Below, in pieces: positions 36,565 through 44,984 of a stretch of 64,000 nucleotides of DNA. Position 1 is the stretch's first letter. Each line of letters begins with the position of its first letter. The notes under the pieces are model-generated. The model did not search any database and was not told where the DNA came from. It worked only from the letters and a program-made list of their open reading frames with translations. Made by a program: the position numbers and the translations under genes. The DNA is from Futiania mangrovi (GTDB lineage: Bacteria > Pseudomonadota > Alphaproteobacteria > Futianiales > Futianiaceae): NCBI RefSeq assembly GCF_024158125.1, contig NZ_JAMZFT010000004.1:186001-250000 (forward strand). The letters are read 5' to 3'.

Positions 36565-38166
36565 TCAGACGGCGGGCAGGGCGGGTTCGAACGTGTCGGG
36601 GCTCGCCCGCCGCCAGCGGTCGAGATAGCCGAACCGGTCCTCCTCTCCGCGCAGCAGGAAACCCTCCGGCATATAGGGATAGACCTCCTCGCCCGTGACC
36701 ATGTCGCGGTCGCGTTCCCGCATCAGCAGGTGATGGGGCAGAAATGCGCCGGGGTGGGAGAGGCCTGCCGCACCCGTCATCTCCGCCAGCGCCTTCAGCG
36801 TGTTCTGGTGGAAGCGGAACACGCGCTCCGACTTGTCGGGCACGTCGAGGGCGCGCTGGCGCAGCGTGTCCTGCGTGGCGACGCCCACGGGACAGCGGTT
36901 CGTATGGCAGGCCTGCGCCTGGATGCAGCCGACAGCGAACATGAAGCCGCGTGCGGAGTTTGCCCAGTCGGCGCCAAGCGCCAGCGCCTTGGCGATGTCA
37001 AAGGCGGTGACAAGCTTGCCCGATGCGCCGATCCTGATGCGCTCGCGCAGTCCCGTCCCGCGCAGGGTGTTGTGCGCAAACGTCATCCCCTCGATCAGCG
37101 GCATGCCGACGTGGTTGGCGAATTCGAGCGGGGCAGCGCCCGTGCCGCCCTCCTTGCCGTCGATCACGATGAAGTCCGGCACGACGCCGGTTTCCAGCAT
37201 CGCCTTGACGATGCACATGAACTCCCGCCGGTGACCGATGCAGAGCTTGAAGCCCACGGGCTTGGCCCCGGACAACTCCCGCAGCCGCCCGACGAACTCC
37301 ATCAGGCCGGTCGGGGTCGAGAACTCGGGGTGTGCGGAGGGCGAGACGCAATCCTGCCCCATGGGCACGCCGCGCGCCTCCGCGATCTCGGGCGAGATCT
37401 TGGCGGCGGGCAGCACGCCGCCGTGGCCGGGCTTGGCGCCTTGGCTGAGCTTCACCTCAATCATGCGGATCTGCGGGTCGGCGGCCTGGTCGCGGAACTT
37501 TTCTGCGTCGAACCGGCCCTCCGCGGTGCGGCAACCGAAATAGCCCGAGCCGATCTCCCAGATCAGGTCGCCGCCGCCCTGCCGGTGATAGCGGCTGATG
37601 CCGCCTTCGCCGGTGTCGTGCGCGAAGCCGCCCTTCTTCGCGCCGATGTTGAGCGCGAGGATCGCGTTGGCCGACAGCGCGCCGAAACTCATGGCCGAGA
37701 TGTTGTAGAGCGACGCCTCATAGGGCTGGCGGCAGTCCGGCCCGCCGATGTGCACGCGGAAGTCATGGTCCGCGATATGCTTCGGCACGACCGAGTGCGT
37801 GATCCACTGGTATCCCGCGTCATAGACCCGGGCCCGGGTGCCGAAGGGGCGCTTGTCCTCCACGCCCTTGGCGCGCTGGTAGATGAGGGAGCGTTCGTCG
37901 CGCGAGAACGGTTCCTCGTCCTGGTCGCTCTCGATCAGGTACTGGCGGATCTCGGGCCGAATCCCCTCGAACAGGAAGCGCATGTGGCCGAGGACCGGAT
38001 AGTTGCGCAGGATCGCGTGGCGGGTCTGCAGCAGGTCGCGCACGCCGAGGACGCTGAGCGCACCGAAGAACACGAGCGGTACCGCGAACCACGCGCTCAG
38101 GGCCAGTCCGACGAGTGACAGCACGGCAAGCACACACACGCCCGCGAACACGACATAACGTTCCAT
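36565..38166 (-). CDS. Membrane-anchored FMN-binding glutamate synthase-like protein (GltB2 family)
   Basis: 533 residues: two N-terminal membrane helices ([37 protein letters not shown]), then a stand-alone FMN/iron-sulfur glutamate synthase domain with [49 protein letters not shown] and the Cys cluster in [15 protein letters not shown]. The N-terminal amidotransferase and central domains of true GltB are missing, so it cannot use glutamine by itself. Family members occur alone in many proteobacteria with poorly known roles. It is convergent with the GlxA-type regulator and divergent from the luciferase-like gene. Confidence 0.85.
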   Translation of the reverse strand: MERYVVFAGVCVLAVLSLVGLALSAWFAVPLVFFGALSVLGVRDLLQTRHAILRNYPVLGHMRFLFEGIRPEIRQYLIESDQDEEPFSRDERSLIYQRAKGVEDKRPFGTRARVYDAGYQWITHSVVPKHIADHDFRVHIGGPDCRQPYEASLYNISAMSFGALSANAILALNIGAKKGGFAHDTGEGGISRYHRQGGGDLIWEIGSGYFGCRTAEGRFDAEKFRDQAADPQIRMIEVKLSQGAKPGHGGVLPAAKISPEIAEARGVPMGQDCVSPSAHPEFSTPTGLMEFVGRLRELSGAKPVGFKLCIGHRREFMCIVKAMLETGVVPDFIVIDGKEGGTGAAPLEFANHVGMPLIEGMTFAHNTLRGTGLRERIRIGASGKLVTAFDIAKALALGADWANSARGFMFAVGCIQAQACHTNRCPVGVATQDTLRQRALDVPDKSERVFRFHQNTLKALAEMTGAAGLSHPGAFLPHHLLMRERDRDMVTGEEVYPYMPEGFLLRGEEDRFGYLDRWRRASPDTFEPALPAV

Positions 38167-38304
38167 GGCGTGCTTTCCCCCGCTCGCTTCGTCCCTGACC
38201 GAACGGTAGCACCGCCGCACTCGCGCGACCAAGAGCGACCCATGCCGTTTGCCCGGATGGCCTGCGTCCCTGTATGGATGGGAAAACAACAAGGGAGGCG
38301 GCCC

Positions 38305-39321
38305 ATGATCCCCTTTTCCATCCTAGACCTGTCGCCGATCTGCAAGGGCGATACCGCGGCGGACTCCTTCCGCAACACGCGCGACCTCGCGGTCCATGCG
38401 GAGGGGTGGGGCTATACCCGCTACTGGCTGGCCGAGCATCACAACATGCCGGGCATCGCGAGCGCGGCCACGGCGGTGGTCATCGGCCATGTCGCGGAGG
38501 CGACGAAGACGATCCGTGTCGGTGCGGGCGGGATCATGCTGCCGAACCATGCGCCGCTCGTCGTGGCGGAGCAGTTCGGCACGCTCGCCACGCTTTACGG
38601 GCCGCGCATCGACCTTGGCCTCGGGCGCGCGCCCGGAACGGACATGATGACCGCGCGGGCGCTGCGCCGCGGCCTCGACGGCAGCGACAATTTCCCGCAC
38701 GACGTGGTCGAGCTGATGCGCTACCTGGCCGACGACACGGACGCGGGCGATGCAGGCCGGAAGGTGCGCGCGGTGCCCGGAACCGGCACCAACGTTCCCG
38801 TCTGGATCCTGGGGTCGAGCCTCTATGGCGCGCAACTGGCCGCGCACCTGGGGCTGCCCTATGCGTTCGCCTCGCACTTCGCGCCGGCCGCCCTCGACCA
38901 GGCGGCGGAAATCTACCGCGAGACGTTCCGCCCCTCGGCACATCTGCCAAAGCCGCACTTCATGATGGCGATCAACGTCTATGCCGCGGAGACGGAAGCG
39001 GAAGCGCTGCGCCTGAAAAGCTCCCAGCAGCAGGGCTTCGCCAATCTTCGGCTCGGGCGCCCCGGCCCGCTGCCGCGCCCGGTCGACGACATCGCGGCGG
39101 TGCTGGGGGGCGCGACCCTCTCCATGGTGGAGCAGGCACTTGCCGTCTCCGCGACCGGCACGCCCGAGATGGTGCGCGCCGATCTTGCCGCGCTGATCGC
39201 CCGCTACCGGCCCGACGAGGTGATCCTTGCGGGCCAGATATTCGATCACAAGGCGCGGCTTGCGTCCTTCGAGATCGCGGCGGACGTCATGCGTGCGCTC
39301 GACGGGGTTGCGGCGGTCTGA
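38305..39321 (+). CDS. Luciferase-like monooxygenase (LLM class, MsnO8 type)
   Basis: 338 residues with a bacterial-luciferase TIM barrel: [60 protein letters not shown] and [16 protein letters not shown]-like segments. This is the widespread LLM subgroup whose N-terminus reads LSVLDL. It uses reduced FMN or F420; no F420 context is present. AAGGGAGG precedes ATG 38305 by six bases. The substrate is unknown; it is divergent from the GltB2-like gene and not obviously part of the next regulon. Confidence 0.83.
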   Translation: MIPFSILDLSPICKGDTAADSFRNTRDLAVHAEGWGYTRYWLAEHHNMPGIASAATAVVIGHVAEATKTIRVGAGGIMLPNHAPLVVAEQFGTLATLYGPRIDLGLGRAPGTDMMTARALRRGLDGSDNFPHDVVELMRYLADDTDAGDAGRKVRAVPGTGTNVPVWILGSSLYGAQLAAHLGLPYAFASHFAPAALDQAAEIYRETFRPSAHLPKPHFMMAINVYAAETEAEALRLKSSQQQGFANLRLGRPGPLPRPVDDIAAVLGGATLSMVEQALAVSATGTPEMVRADLAALIARYRPDEVILAGQIFDHKARLASFEIAADVMRALDGVAAV

Positions 39322-39361
39322 CGCGCGCATCCCGCGCCGGGCCGCCATGCCGAGGGGGAAA

Positions 39362-39403
39362 TTGACAAGGGCGCGCCCGCGTCCCTAACCTAACGGACGT
39401 TAG
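39362..39403 (+). promoter_or_regulatory. Promoter with overlapping TetR-type operator (site 1)
   Basis: A consensus -35 TTGACA (39362-39367) with TAACCT (39386-39391) 18 bases later as -10. Overlapping the -10, CTAACGGACGTTAG (39390-39403) is a palindrome with perfect CTAACG/CGTTAG arms. The same motif recurs at the tetR promoter and upstream of the reductase-transporter operon, so binding by the TetR protein at 43351 would block this promoter. Confidence 0.7.
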
Positions 39404-39483
39404 AAAACTGTCCCGCGCCGTGCCTGAAGGCAGAACGACAGGAACCGCAGGGACGAGGCGACCAGAGAAACGCAAGGGAAGGA

Positions 39484-40314
39484 ATGCCTGACATGGGTGG
39501 CAACGCCGGCGACCGCTACGCGGCCTATACCAAGCTGAAGATCGACTATCCGGCGGAGCGCGTGCTGCGCATCACCTTCAACCGCCCGGAAACCTACAAC
39601 TCCGTCGACGCCGAGACGCATACCCAGATGACCGACATCTGGCGCGACATCGACCGCGACCCGGACATCAACGCCGTGATTGTGACGGGCGCAGGCAAGG
39701 CGTTTTCGGCGGGCGGCGACTTCTCGCTGATCGAGCACATGACCGGCAACCACGAGGAACTGATGAAGACGTGGAAGGAGGCCAAGGACCTCGTCTACAA
39801 CGTCATCAACTGCAACAAGCCGATCATTTCCGCGATCAACGGCCCGGCGGCGGGTGCCGGGCTCGTCGTGGGCATCCTCGCCGACATCTCGATCGCCGGG
39901 AAATCGGCGAAGCTGGTCGACGGGCACCCCCGCCTCGGCGTCGCGGCGGGCGACGTGGCGGCGATCATCTGGCCGCTGCTGTGCGGCATGGCCAAGGCGA
40001 AATACTATTTGCTGACCTGCAAGCCCGTGTCGGGCGAGGAGGCCGAGCGCATCGGCCTCGTCTCCATGTGCGTGGAGGACGACAAGCTTCAGGAAACGGC
40101 GCTCGACATCGCGACCGACCTCGCCAACGGGGCGCAAAGCGCGATCCGCTGGACGAAATACTCCCTCAACAACTGGCTGCGCCAGGCGGGGCCGATCTTC
40201 GACACCTCGACCGCGCTGGAGATGCTGGGCTTCATGGGCGAGGACGTCCGCGAGGGCGTGAAGTCGCACCGCGAGAAGCGCAAGCCGCAGTTCCGCAAGG
40301 ACTGCCCGATCTGA
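39484..40314 (+). CDS. Crotonase-fold enzyme (enoyl-CoA hydratase/isomerase family)
   Basis: 276 residues. Crotonase fold with oxyanion-hole segments [20 protein letters not shown] and [20 protein letters not shown]. The catalytic Glu of hydratases (PE of QPEILLG) is absent; the loop reads [18 protein letters not shown], with an Asp nearby, so it is not a canonical hydratase and could be a hydrolase, isomerase or C-C lyase. The C-terminus [15 protein letters not shown] is family typical. In this regulon a BadI-like ring-opening hydrolase for a 2-keto alicyclic CoA ester is a possible role (inference). It has its own promoter and operator and ends at a bidirectional terminator. Confidence 0.8.
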   Translation: MPDMGGNAGDRYAAYTKLKIDYPAERVLRITFNRPETYNSVDAETHTQMTDIWRDIDRDPDINAVIVTGAGKAFSAGGDFSLIEHMTGNHEELMKTWKEAKDLVYNVINCNKPIISAINGPAAGAGLVVGILADISIAGKSAKLVDGHPRLGVAAGDVAAIIWPLLCGMAKAKYYLLTCKPVSGEEAERIGLVSMCVEDDKLQETALDIATDLANGAQSAIRWTKYSLNNWLRQAGPIFDTSTALEMLGFMGEDVREGVKSHREKRKPQFRKDCPI

Positions 40315-40334
40315 GACGACGGCCGAGCTGAAAA

Positions 40335-40368
40335 GAGGGGGCGGGCCTGCCGGTCCGCCCCTTCGCGT
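40335..40368. terminator. Bidirectional terminator between convergent crotonase-fold genes
   Basis: GGGGCGGGCC (40338-40347) and GGTCCGCCCC (40352-40361) form a ten-base stem with one G-T pair and a four-base loop. On the minus strand it is followed by CTCTTTTCAG. It lies in the 60-base gap between two convergent stops. Confidence 0.7.
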
Positions 40369-40374
40369 GTCAGC

Positions 40375-41157
40375 CTAATGCTGCGTGAAGCGGGGCGTGC
40401 GCCGTCCCTCGAAGGCTGCGAGGCCCTCGCTCACGTCGTCGCCCTGCAGATGCACGATCACCGCGTCGCGCTCCATCCTGATGCCGCCCTCGAGCGGGCA
40501 GTCGAGACCCTGGCGCGCCAGCCGTTTCATCTCCGCGAGCGCCGGCCTGCTGCGCGTCGCGAGCGTGCGGGCATAGGTCATCGCCTCTTCCTCGAGGCTC
40601 GCGAGAGGCACCACCCGGTTGACGAGGCCGATGGAAAGCGCCTCGTCCGCCTCGATCCAGCGCGCGGTCAGCAGCAGGTCCATCGCCCGGCGCAGGCCGA
40701 CGAGACGGGTAAGCCGCTGACTGCCGCCCCACCCGGGGACGAGGCCGAACTGCGCGTGCTGATCGCCGAAGCGCGCGACGTCTGCCGCGATGCAGACGTC
40801 TGCCGCGAGCATCAGTTCCAGCCCGCCCGCAAGGCACAGGCCCTGCACCGCGCAGACGACGGGCAGGGGAGACGCCTCGAGCCCTGCCAACGTCGCGTTC
40901 CCGGTGTCGATGAAGGTCGCAAGCTTGCCGGCATCTGTGCGGATCCCCTTGACCTCGGCGAGGTCGGCGCCGGTGCAGAAATGCTTGCCCTGCGCGCGCA
41001 GGAGGATCGCCCGGACGGCTGGATCCGCCTCGAACCCGCGCCGCGCGGCGTCGATCGCCTCGTGCACCGCGCGGGAGAGGCAGTTGAACTTGTCGGGCCG
41101 GGCCAGCTCGATGACGCCGACGCCGTCCTCGCTCCAGGTCTTGACGGGTTCGCTCAT
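40375..41157 (-). CDS. Enoyl-CoA hydratase/isomerase-family protein
   Basis: 260 residues with crotonase oxyanion motifs AILLRAQGKHFCTGADLAEV and AVQGLCLAGGLELMLAADVC, then ARFGDQHAQFGLVPGWGGSQ and RAMDLLLTARWIEADEAL. Position 144 of rat crotonase (Glu) is His here and the second Glu aligns with Asp, so the chemistry may differ from a standard hydratase. Last gene of the minus-strand unit SDR, acyl-CoA dehydrogenase, hydratase; seven bases after the dehydrogenase stop. It probably hydrates, or handles the double bond of, the CoA ester made by the dehydrogenase. Confidence 0.82.
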   Translation of the reverse strand: MSEPVKTWSEDGVGVIELARPDKFNCLSRAVHEAIDAARRGFEADPAVRAILLRAQGKHFCTGADLAEVKGIRTDAGKLATFIDTGNATLAGLEASPLPVVCAVQGLCLAGGLELMLAADVCIAADVARFGDQHAQFGLVPGWGGSQRLTRLVGLRRAMDLLLTARWIEADEALSIGLVNRVVPLASLEEEAMTYARTLATRSRPALAEMKRLARQGLDCPLEGGIRMERDAVIVHLQGDDVSEGLAAFEGRRTPRFTQH

Positions 41158-41164
41158 CGCCGCC

Positions 41165-42337
41165 TCACGCCTTCTTGTCGTATTGAAGCGCCACGCGGCC
41201 GGCCTTTTCGCGCGCGATCACCAGCTTCTGGATCTGCGCCGTGCCGTCGCCGATCTGCAGGCCGAGCACGTCGTTGTAGCGCTGATGGTGCGGCAGGTCG
41301 GTCGTGTAGCCATAGTGGCCGTGCAGGATCAGGCACTGGTGCAGGATCTCGCAGGCGGTCTTGGGCACGTACCATTTGCACATGGCGGCCTCGGCGGTGT
41401 GCCGCTCCCCCCGGTCGCGCAGCGCCAGCGTGTGGTAGCACAGCTGCCGCATCATGGTGAGCTGGGTTTCCGCTTCCGCCAGCGGGAAGCTCACGCCCTG
41501 GTATTGCACGATGGGCGCGCCGAACGCCTCGCGGCCCTTCACATATTCCCATGTCTCGTCGACCGAGGCCTGCGCCGCCGCGAGGCACTCGAGCCCGATC
41601 AGCGCGCGCGAGAAGTCGAAGCCGACCATGATCGTGCTGAACGCGCGGTCCTGCTCCGACATCATGCATTCGGCGGGGACGTACACGTCGTCGAAGAAGG
41701 CCGAACCTCGCGCGACCGGCTTCGTGCCGATGTCGTCGAAAGCAGTGCGCGTGATGCCCTTATCGCTGAGGTCGACGAAGAAGGCGCTGACGCCGCGCGA
41801 GGCTCCCGCAGGATCGCCCGTCCGTGCGAAGACGACCGCGGCGTCGGCCTGGGTGGAGAAGCTCATCGACGTCTTTTCGCCGTTGAGCCGCCAGCCATTG
41901 CCCGACCGCTCCGCGCGAAGCTGAAGGTTCGCCGCGTCAGAGCCGCCGCGCGGTTCGGTGAGGCCGAGGCCGATGATCGCCTCGCCGGCCGCGACCCGCG
42001 GCACCCACTCCTTCGCGATGTCGGGCGAGGCGTGCTTGGCCACCATGCCACCCATCAGCGAGGCCAGAAGCTGGACATAGCTGATGTTGAAGTCTGCGTA
42101 GGCGATCTCCTCGATGATGACGCCGGCCGTCACCGAGCTTTCGCCCATGCCGCCGTATTGCTCGGGCAGGTCGCAGCCGACGAGACCGAGCGCCCCCATT
42201 TCCTTCACCAGTGCGCGGTCGATGTCGTGTGTGCGTGCGCGCTTCAGATAGCTGGGGGCGAGTTTTTCCCGCGCGAAGCGGCGTGCTGCCTCGCGGTAGG
42301 CCTGCTGTTCTTCGGTCTGCTGGAACGGTGCGGTCAT
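41165..42337 (-). CDS. Acyl-CoA dehydrogenase, candidate cyclohexanecarboxyl-CoA dehydrogenase
   Basis: 390-residue FAD enzyme. Motifs: ALGLVGCDLPEQYGGMGESS, IIGLGLTEPRGGSDAANLQL, GWRLNGEKTSMSFSTQADAA, and the C-terminal LQIGDGTAQIQKLVIARE. In short-chain acyl-CoA dehydrogenases this last motif is YEGTSQIQ with catalytic Glu; here D364 occupies that place. Asp as base has, as I recall, been reported for alicyclic acyl-CoA dehydrogenases. With the BadH-like gene upstream and a hydratase-like gene downstream this suggests alpha,beta-desaturation of an alicyclic CoA ester. AAGGA lies eight bases before ATG 42337. Confidence 0.82.
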   Translation of the reverse strand: MTAPFQQTEEQQAYREAARRFAREKLAPSYLKRARTHDIDRALVKEMGALGLVGCDLPEQYGGMGESSVTAGVIIEEIAYADFNISYVQLLASLMGGMVAKHASPDIAKEWVPRVAAGEAIIGLGLTEPRGGSDAANLQLRAERSGNGWRLNGEKTSMSFSTQADAAVVFARTGDPAGASRGVSAFFVDLSDKGITRTAFDDIGTKPVARGSAFFDDVYVPAECMMSEQDRAFSTIMVGFDFSRALIGLECLAAAQASVDETWEYVKGREAFGAPIVQYQGVSFPLAEAETQLTMMRQLCYHTLALRDRGERHTAEAAMCKWYVPKTACEILHQCLILHGHYGYTTDLPHHQRYNDVLGLQIGDGTAQIQKLVIAREKAGRVALQYDKKA

Positions 42338-42401
42338 GGGGTGTTCCTTCACCTCGGTGTCGTGGGGCCGTGCAGCCGGGCTAGACGCAGGGACAGGACC
42401 G

Positions 42402-42450
42402 GCCGCCCGGGCGGCAACGGCCGCCGCGCGTGCTTGTGGCGCGCGGCGGC
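42402..42450 (-). terminator. Strong hairpin between SDR and acyl-CoA dehydrogenase genes
   Basis: GCCGCCGCGCG (42420-42430) and CGCGCGGCGGC (42440-42450) form a perfect 11-base stem with a nine-base loop, right after the SDR stop on the minus strand; a second palindrome GCCGCCCGGGCGGC lies at 42402-42415. There is no T-run, so it may attenuate or stabilise the message rather than end it. Confidence 0.5.
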
Positions 42451-42455
42451 GATGT

Positions 42456-43217
42456 TCAGCCGTGCATGGTCAGGCCGCCGGAGACCGAGATGGTCTGCCC
42501 GGTGATGTAGCCTGCGTCGTCGCTCGCCAGGAAGCAGACGATGCCCGGATAATCCTCGGGCTGGGCCAGGCGGCGCAGCGGGATCGCCCGCTTCAGCCCC
42601 TCGACGATCTTCTCGCCGCTCTCTCCTTGCGCCACTTCGGCGAAGAGGGGGGTGTCGGTCGGGCCGGGCGCCACATTGTTCAGCGTCACGCCGGAACGGG
42701 CGAGTTCCCGCGCCACGGTTTTGGTGAAGGCGATGAGCCCGCCCTTGCAGGCGGAATAGACCGCCTCGCCCGAAGACCCGACGCGGCCGGCGTCCGAGGC
42801 GATGTTGATGACGCGGCCGGCGCGGCTTTCCACCATGTGCGGAAGAACCGCGTGGTGCATGTTCAGCGCGCCATAGAGATTGATGTCGATGACCTTCTTC
42901 CAAAGGTCCATGTCGGTCTGCAGGAAGGGGACGATGCGGTCCCAGCCCGCGTTGTTGACGAGAATGTCGATGCGGCCGGCAGCCGCCAGTTCGCCGACTG
43001 CCTTGTCGACCTGGCCGCGATCGGTGATGTCGACCGTGAAGGCGCGGGCCTTGCCTCCGTTCGCCACGATCTCGTCGGCAGTCTTCTGCGCGCCCTCGCC
43101 GTTCATGTCGAAGATCGCGACATTCGTGCCTTCTTCGCCGAAGCGCCGGCAGATCGCGCGACCGATACCGCTGCCGCCCCCGGTGACGATGGCTGTCTTG
43201 CCGTTCAGGCCCCTCAT
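42456..43217 (-). CDS. badH: BadH-like 2-hydroxycyclohexanecarboxyl-CoA dehydrogenase (SDR)
   Basis: 253-residue classical SDR. NAD-binding TGGGSGIG, NNAG in DILVNNAGWDRIVPF, catalytic Ser region INIASDAGRVGSSGEAVYSA with Tyr and Lys in YSACK, and the C-terminus ITGQTISVSGGLTMHG. The sequence follows the Rhodopseudomonas BadH pattern closely (MHHAVLPHMVE, VGSSGEAVY, GPTDTPLF), an enzyme oxidising 2-hydroxycyclohexanecarboxyl-CoA to the 2-keto ester. The ATG at 43217 follows GGAGGGG by nine bases. Divergent from tetR with a shared operator; first gene of the SDR, dehydrogenase, hydratase unit. Other 3-hydroxyacyl-CoA dehydrogenase activities are possible. Confidence 0.78.
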   Translation of the reverse strand: MRGLNGKTAIVTGGGSGIGRAICRRFGEEGTNVAIFDMNGEGAQKTADEIVANGGKARAFTVDITDRGQVDKAVGELAAAGRIDILVNNAGWDRIVPFLQTDMDLWKKVIDINLYGALNMHHAVLPHMVESRAGRVINIASDAGRVGSSGEAVYSACKGGLIAFTKTVARELARSGVTLNNVAPGPTDTPLFAEVAQGESGEKIVEGLKRAIPLRRLAQPEDYPGIVCFLASDDAGYITGQTISVSGGLTMHG

Positions 43218-43291
43218 GGCTATTACCCCTCCCCGTGCTTGGCTGTGTACCGCCAGCTTGGCGGCCGGCATGTGCCGCGCCTTTCTTGTTT

Positions 43292-43308
43292 CTAACGTGT
43301 GTTAGAAT
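43292..43308. promoter_or_regulatory. TetR-type operator (site 2) in the tetR/badH-like divergent promoter
   Basis: CTAACGTGTGTTAG (43292-43305): perfect CTAAC/GTTAG arms, the same palindrome as sites at 39390 and 43999. A -10-like TAGAAT (43303-43308) for tetR overlaps the right arm, implying autorepression. Confidence 0.7.
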
Positions 43309-43350
43309 TTAGTAGGGTGCTGTGGCCGCTGTCCAGAAGGAACTCGCCCG

Positions 43351-43992
43351 ATGACCATGCAGGCGATGCAGACCGCCCGTGTCGTGCCGATGAAGAAGTC
43401 GGACCGGACCCGCGAGGAGATCCTGCGCAGCGCCGCGCGGCTGTTCCGCGACCGGGGCTATCACGCTTCAACGCTGCGCGAGATCGCGCAGGAGGCGCAG
43501 ATCAAGGCCGGAAGCATCTATTACCACTTCGGCTCCAAGGACGAGATCATCGACGAGGTGCTCGACCTCGGCCTGCGGGAGGTCTTCAATGCCGTGCACG
43601 CGGTCATGGAGGCGGACCGCGACAATCCCGACCACCGCGCGCGGATCGGGCGGGCGATCCGGGAGCATCTTAACCTGCTTGTCGCACATGGGGAGTTCAC
43701 CTCCGCAAACATCCGGATCTACGGGCAGCTGCCGGAGGACGTGCGTGCCCGCCACCGGCCCTTGCGGCGCCAGTACGCCCAATTGTGGGAAGACCTCCTG
43801 AGCGAAGCGCGGGATGCAGGTGCGGTGCGAAGCGACATCGAGATCGTACCGCTGCGCCAGTTTCTGCTGGGCGCCCTCAACTGGACCGTCGAGGTGTTCA
43901 GGCCGGACCGGGGCTCGCTCGACATCCATGCCGACCGGTGCATGGCGCTGGTCCTCGACGGGATCAGCACGGGCGCACGTAATCGCTTGTAG
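43351..43992 (+). CDS. TetR-family transcriptional regulator of the acyl-CoA regulon
   Basis: 213 residues. N-terminal HTH (RTREEILRSAARLFRDRGYH, TLREIAQEAQIKAGSIYYHF, then GSKDEIIDEVL) and an all-helical ligand domain with AREHLNLLVAHG-like segments. TetR repressors of fatty-acid and aromatic CoA pathways commonly bind acyl-CoA. Three copies of one palindrome (sites at 39390, 43292, 43999) flank this gene and its neighbours, so it probably represses the crotonase gene, the SDR-dehydrogenase-hydratase unit, itself and the reductase-transporter operon. GAAGGAA precedes ATG 43351; ATG 43390 is an alternative. Confidence 0.88.
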   Translation: MTMQAMQTARVVPMKKSDRTREEILRSAARLFRDRGYHASTLREIAQEAQIKAGSIYYHFGSKDEIIDEVLDLGLREVFNAVHAVMEADRDNPDHRARIGRAIREHLNLLVAHGEFTSANIRIYGQLPEDVRARHRPLRRQYAQLWEDLLSEARDAGAVRSDIEIVPLRQFLLGALNWTVEVFRPDRGSLDIHADRCMALVLDGISTGARNRL

Positions 43993-43998
43993 GGCTTT

Positions 43999-44048
43999 CT
44001 AACGAGTGTTAGTTTTTTCCCGAGGGTGCGGCACAGGAACCATATAAC
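43999..44048 (+). promoter_or_regulatory. TetR-type operator (site 3) and promoter of reductase-ligase-transporter operon
   Basis: CTAACGAGTGTTAG (43999-44012), third copy of the palindrome, just after the tetR stop and before a T-run. A TATAAC -10-like box lies at 44043-44048. Controls the operon starting at 44079. Confidence 0.65.
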
Positions 44049-44078
44049 GACCGCGCCCCGCATGGGGAGGAACGGCTC

Positions 44079-44984
44079 TTGACGAACAAGGGCGCGGACC
44101 CGGGCTTCGGCTTCGGGGAAGAGAAGTTGCGCGACACGCCAACCGTTTACAGGCCGGGCCTGTTTTCCGGGCAGACGGTCGTTGTGACGGGCGCGGGAAG
44201 CGGCCTCGGAAAGGCGATTGCCACGCTGTTCGCGCGTCTCGGCGCCACGCTGGCGATCTGCGGCCGCAACGAGGAGAAGCTGGCGGCCTCGGCGGATTTC
44301 CTGCGCGGTTTCGGCGGCGAGGTGACAGCGCTGCCCCTCAACATCCGCGACCAGGAGGCGGTCGAGGCCTTCGTGGCCGAGATCTGGGACCGGCACGGCG
44401 GGATCGACGTGCTGGTGAACAATGCGGGCGGCCAGTTTCCCCAGGCCGCGCTCGACTTCAAGCCCAAGGGTTGGCTCGCGGTCGTCGACACCAACCTCAA
44501 CGGCACCTGGTGGGTCATGCAGGCGGTGGCCCGCCGCATGGTCGAGGCCGGCCGGCCCGGCGCGATCACCAGCATCGTCGCCGACATCTGGCGCGGCATG
44601 CCCGGCATCGCACACACCTGCGCGGCGCGGGCGGGCGTGATCTACCTGTCGAAGTCGGTGGCGGTCGAATGGGCGCCCCATGGCGTCCGGGTCAATTGCG
44701 TGGCGCCGGGCTGCTGCGAATCGACGGGCTTTTCCAACTATCCGCCAGAGGGCACCGCGACCTACTGGGAATCGAACCCGTTCCTGCGCCCCGGCGACGA
44801 GTGGGACATTGCGGAAGCCGTCGTCTATCTCTCCGCACCCTCGGGCAAGTTCATCACCGGAGAGGTCGTGACCGTCGACGGCGGCCAGCAGATGTGGGGC
44901 GACCCCTGGCCCACGGGGCGGCCGGAGTATTTCCGGTTGAAGGAGGGCGGGCCGGCACTGCCTGGCAGGGAGGGCGAGGGATGA
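44079..44984 (+). CDS. SDR of the peroxisomal trans-2-enoyl-CoA reductase (PECR) type, TTG start
   Basis: 301 residues. NADP-binding TGAGSGLGKAIATLF and DVLVNNAGGQFPQAALDF, then GMPGIAHTCAARAGVIYLSK. The usual YxxxK is absent: the Tyr position is His/Thr and the Lys is replaced by Arg, as in PECR and 2,4-dienoyl-CoA reductases (VHSGAARAGV in PECR). Likely reduces an enoyl- or dienoyl-CoA with NADPH. No ATG is available; TTG 44079 with GGAGG eight bases upstream is the start (the ATG at 44062 meets a stop). ATGA-coupled to the downstream ABC ATPase gene and preceded by TetR operator site 3. Confidence 0.8.
   Translation: MTNKGADPGFGFGEEKLRDTPTVYRPGLFSGQTVVVTGAGSGLGKAIATLFARLGATLAICGRNEEKLAASADFLRGFGGEVTALPLNIRDQEAVEAFVAEIWDRHGGIDVLVNNAGGQFPQAALDFKPKGWLAVVDTNLNGTWWVMQAVARRMVEAGRPGAITSIVADIWRGMPGIAHTCAARAGVIYLSKSVAVEWAPHGVRVNCVAPGCCESTGFSNYPPEGTATYWESNPFLRPGDEWDIAEAVVYLSAPSGKFITGEVVTVDGGQQMWGDPWPTGRPEYFRLKEGGPALPGREGEG

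Noticed and set aside
39484-40314. Confident call as BadI ring hydrolase
   Set aside because: It lacks the hydratase Glu but the active-site loop does not match BadI/MenB well enough; kept as a crotonase-fold enzyme with BadI-like role only as a possibility.
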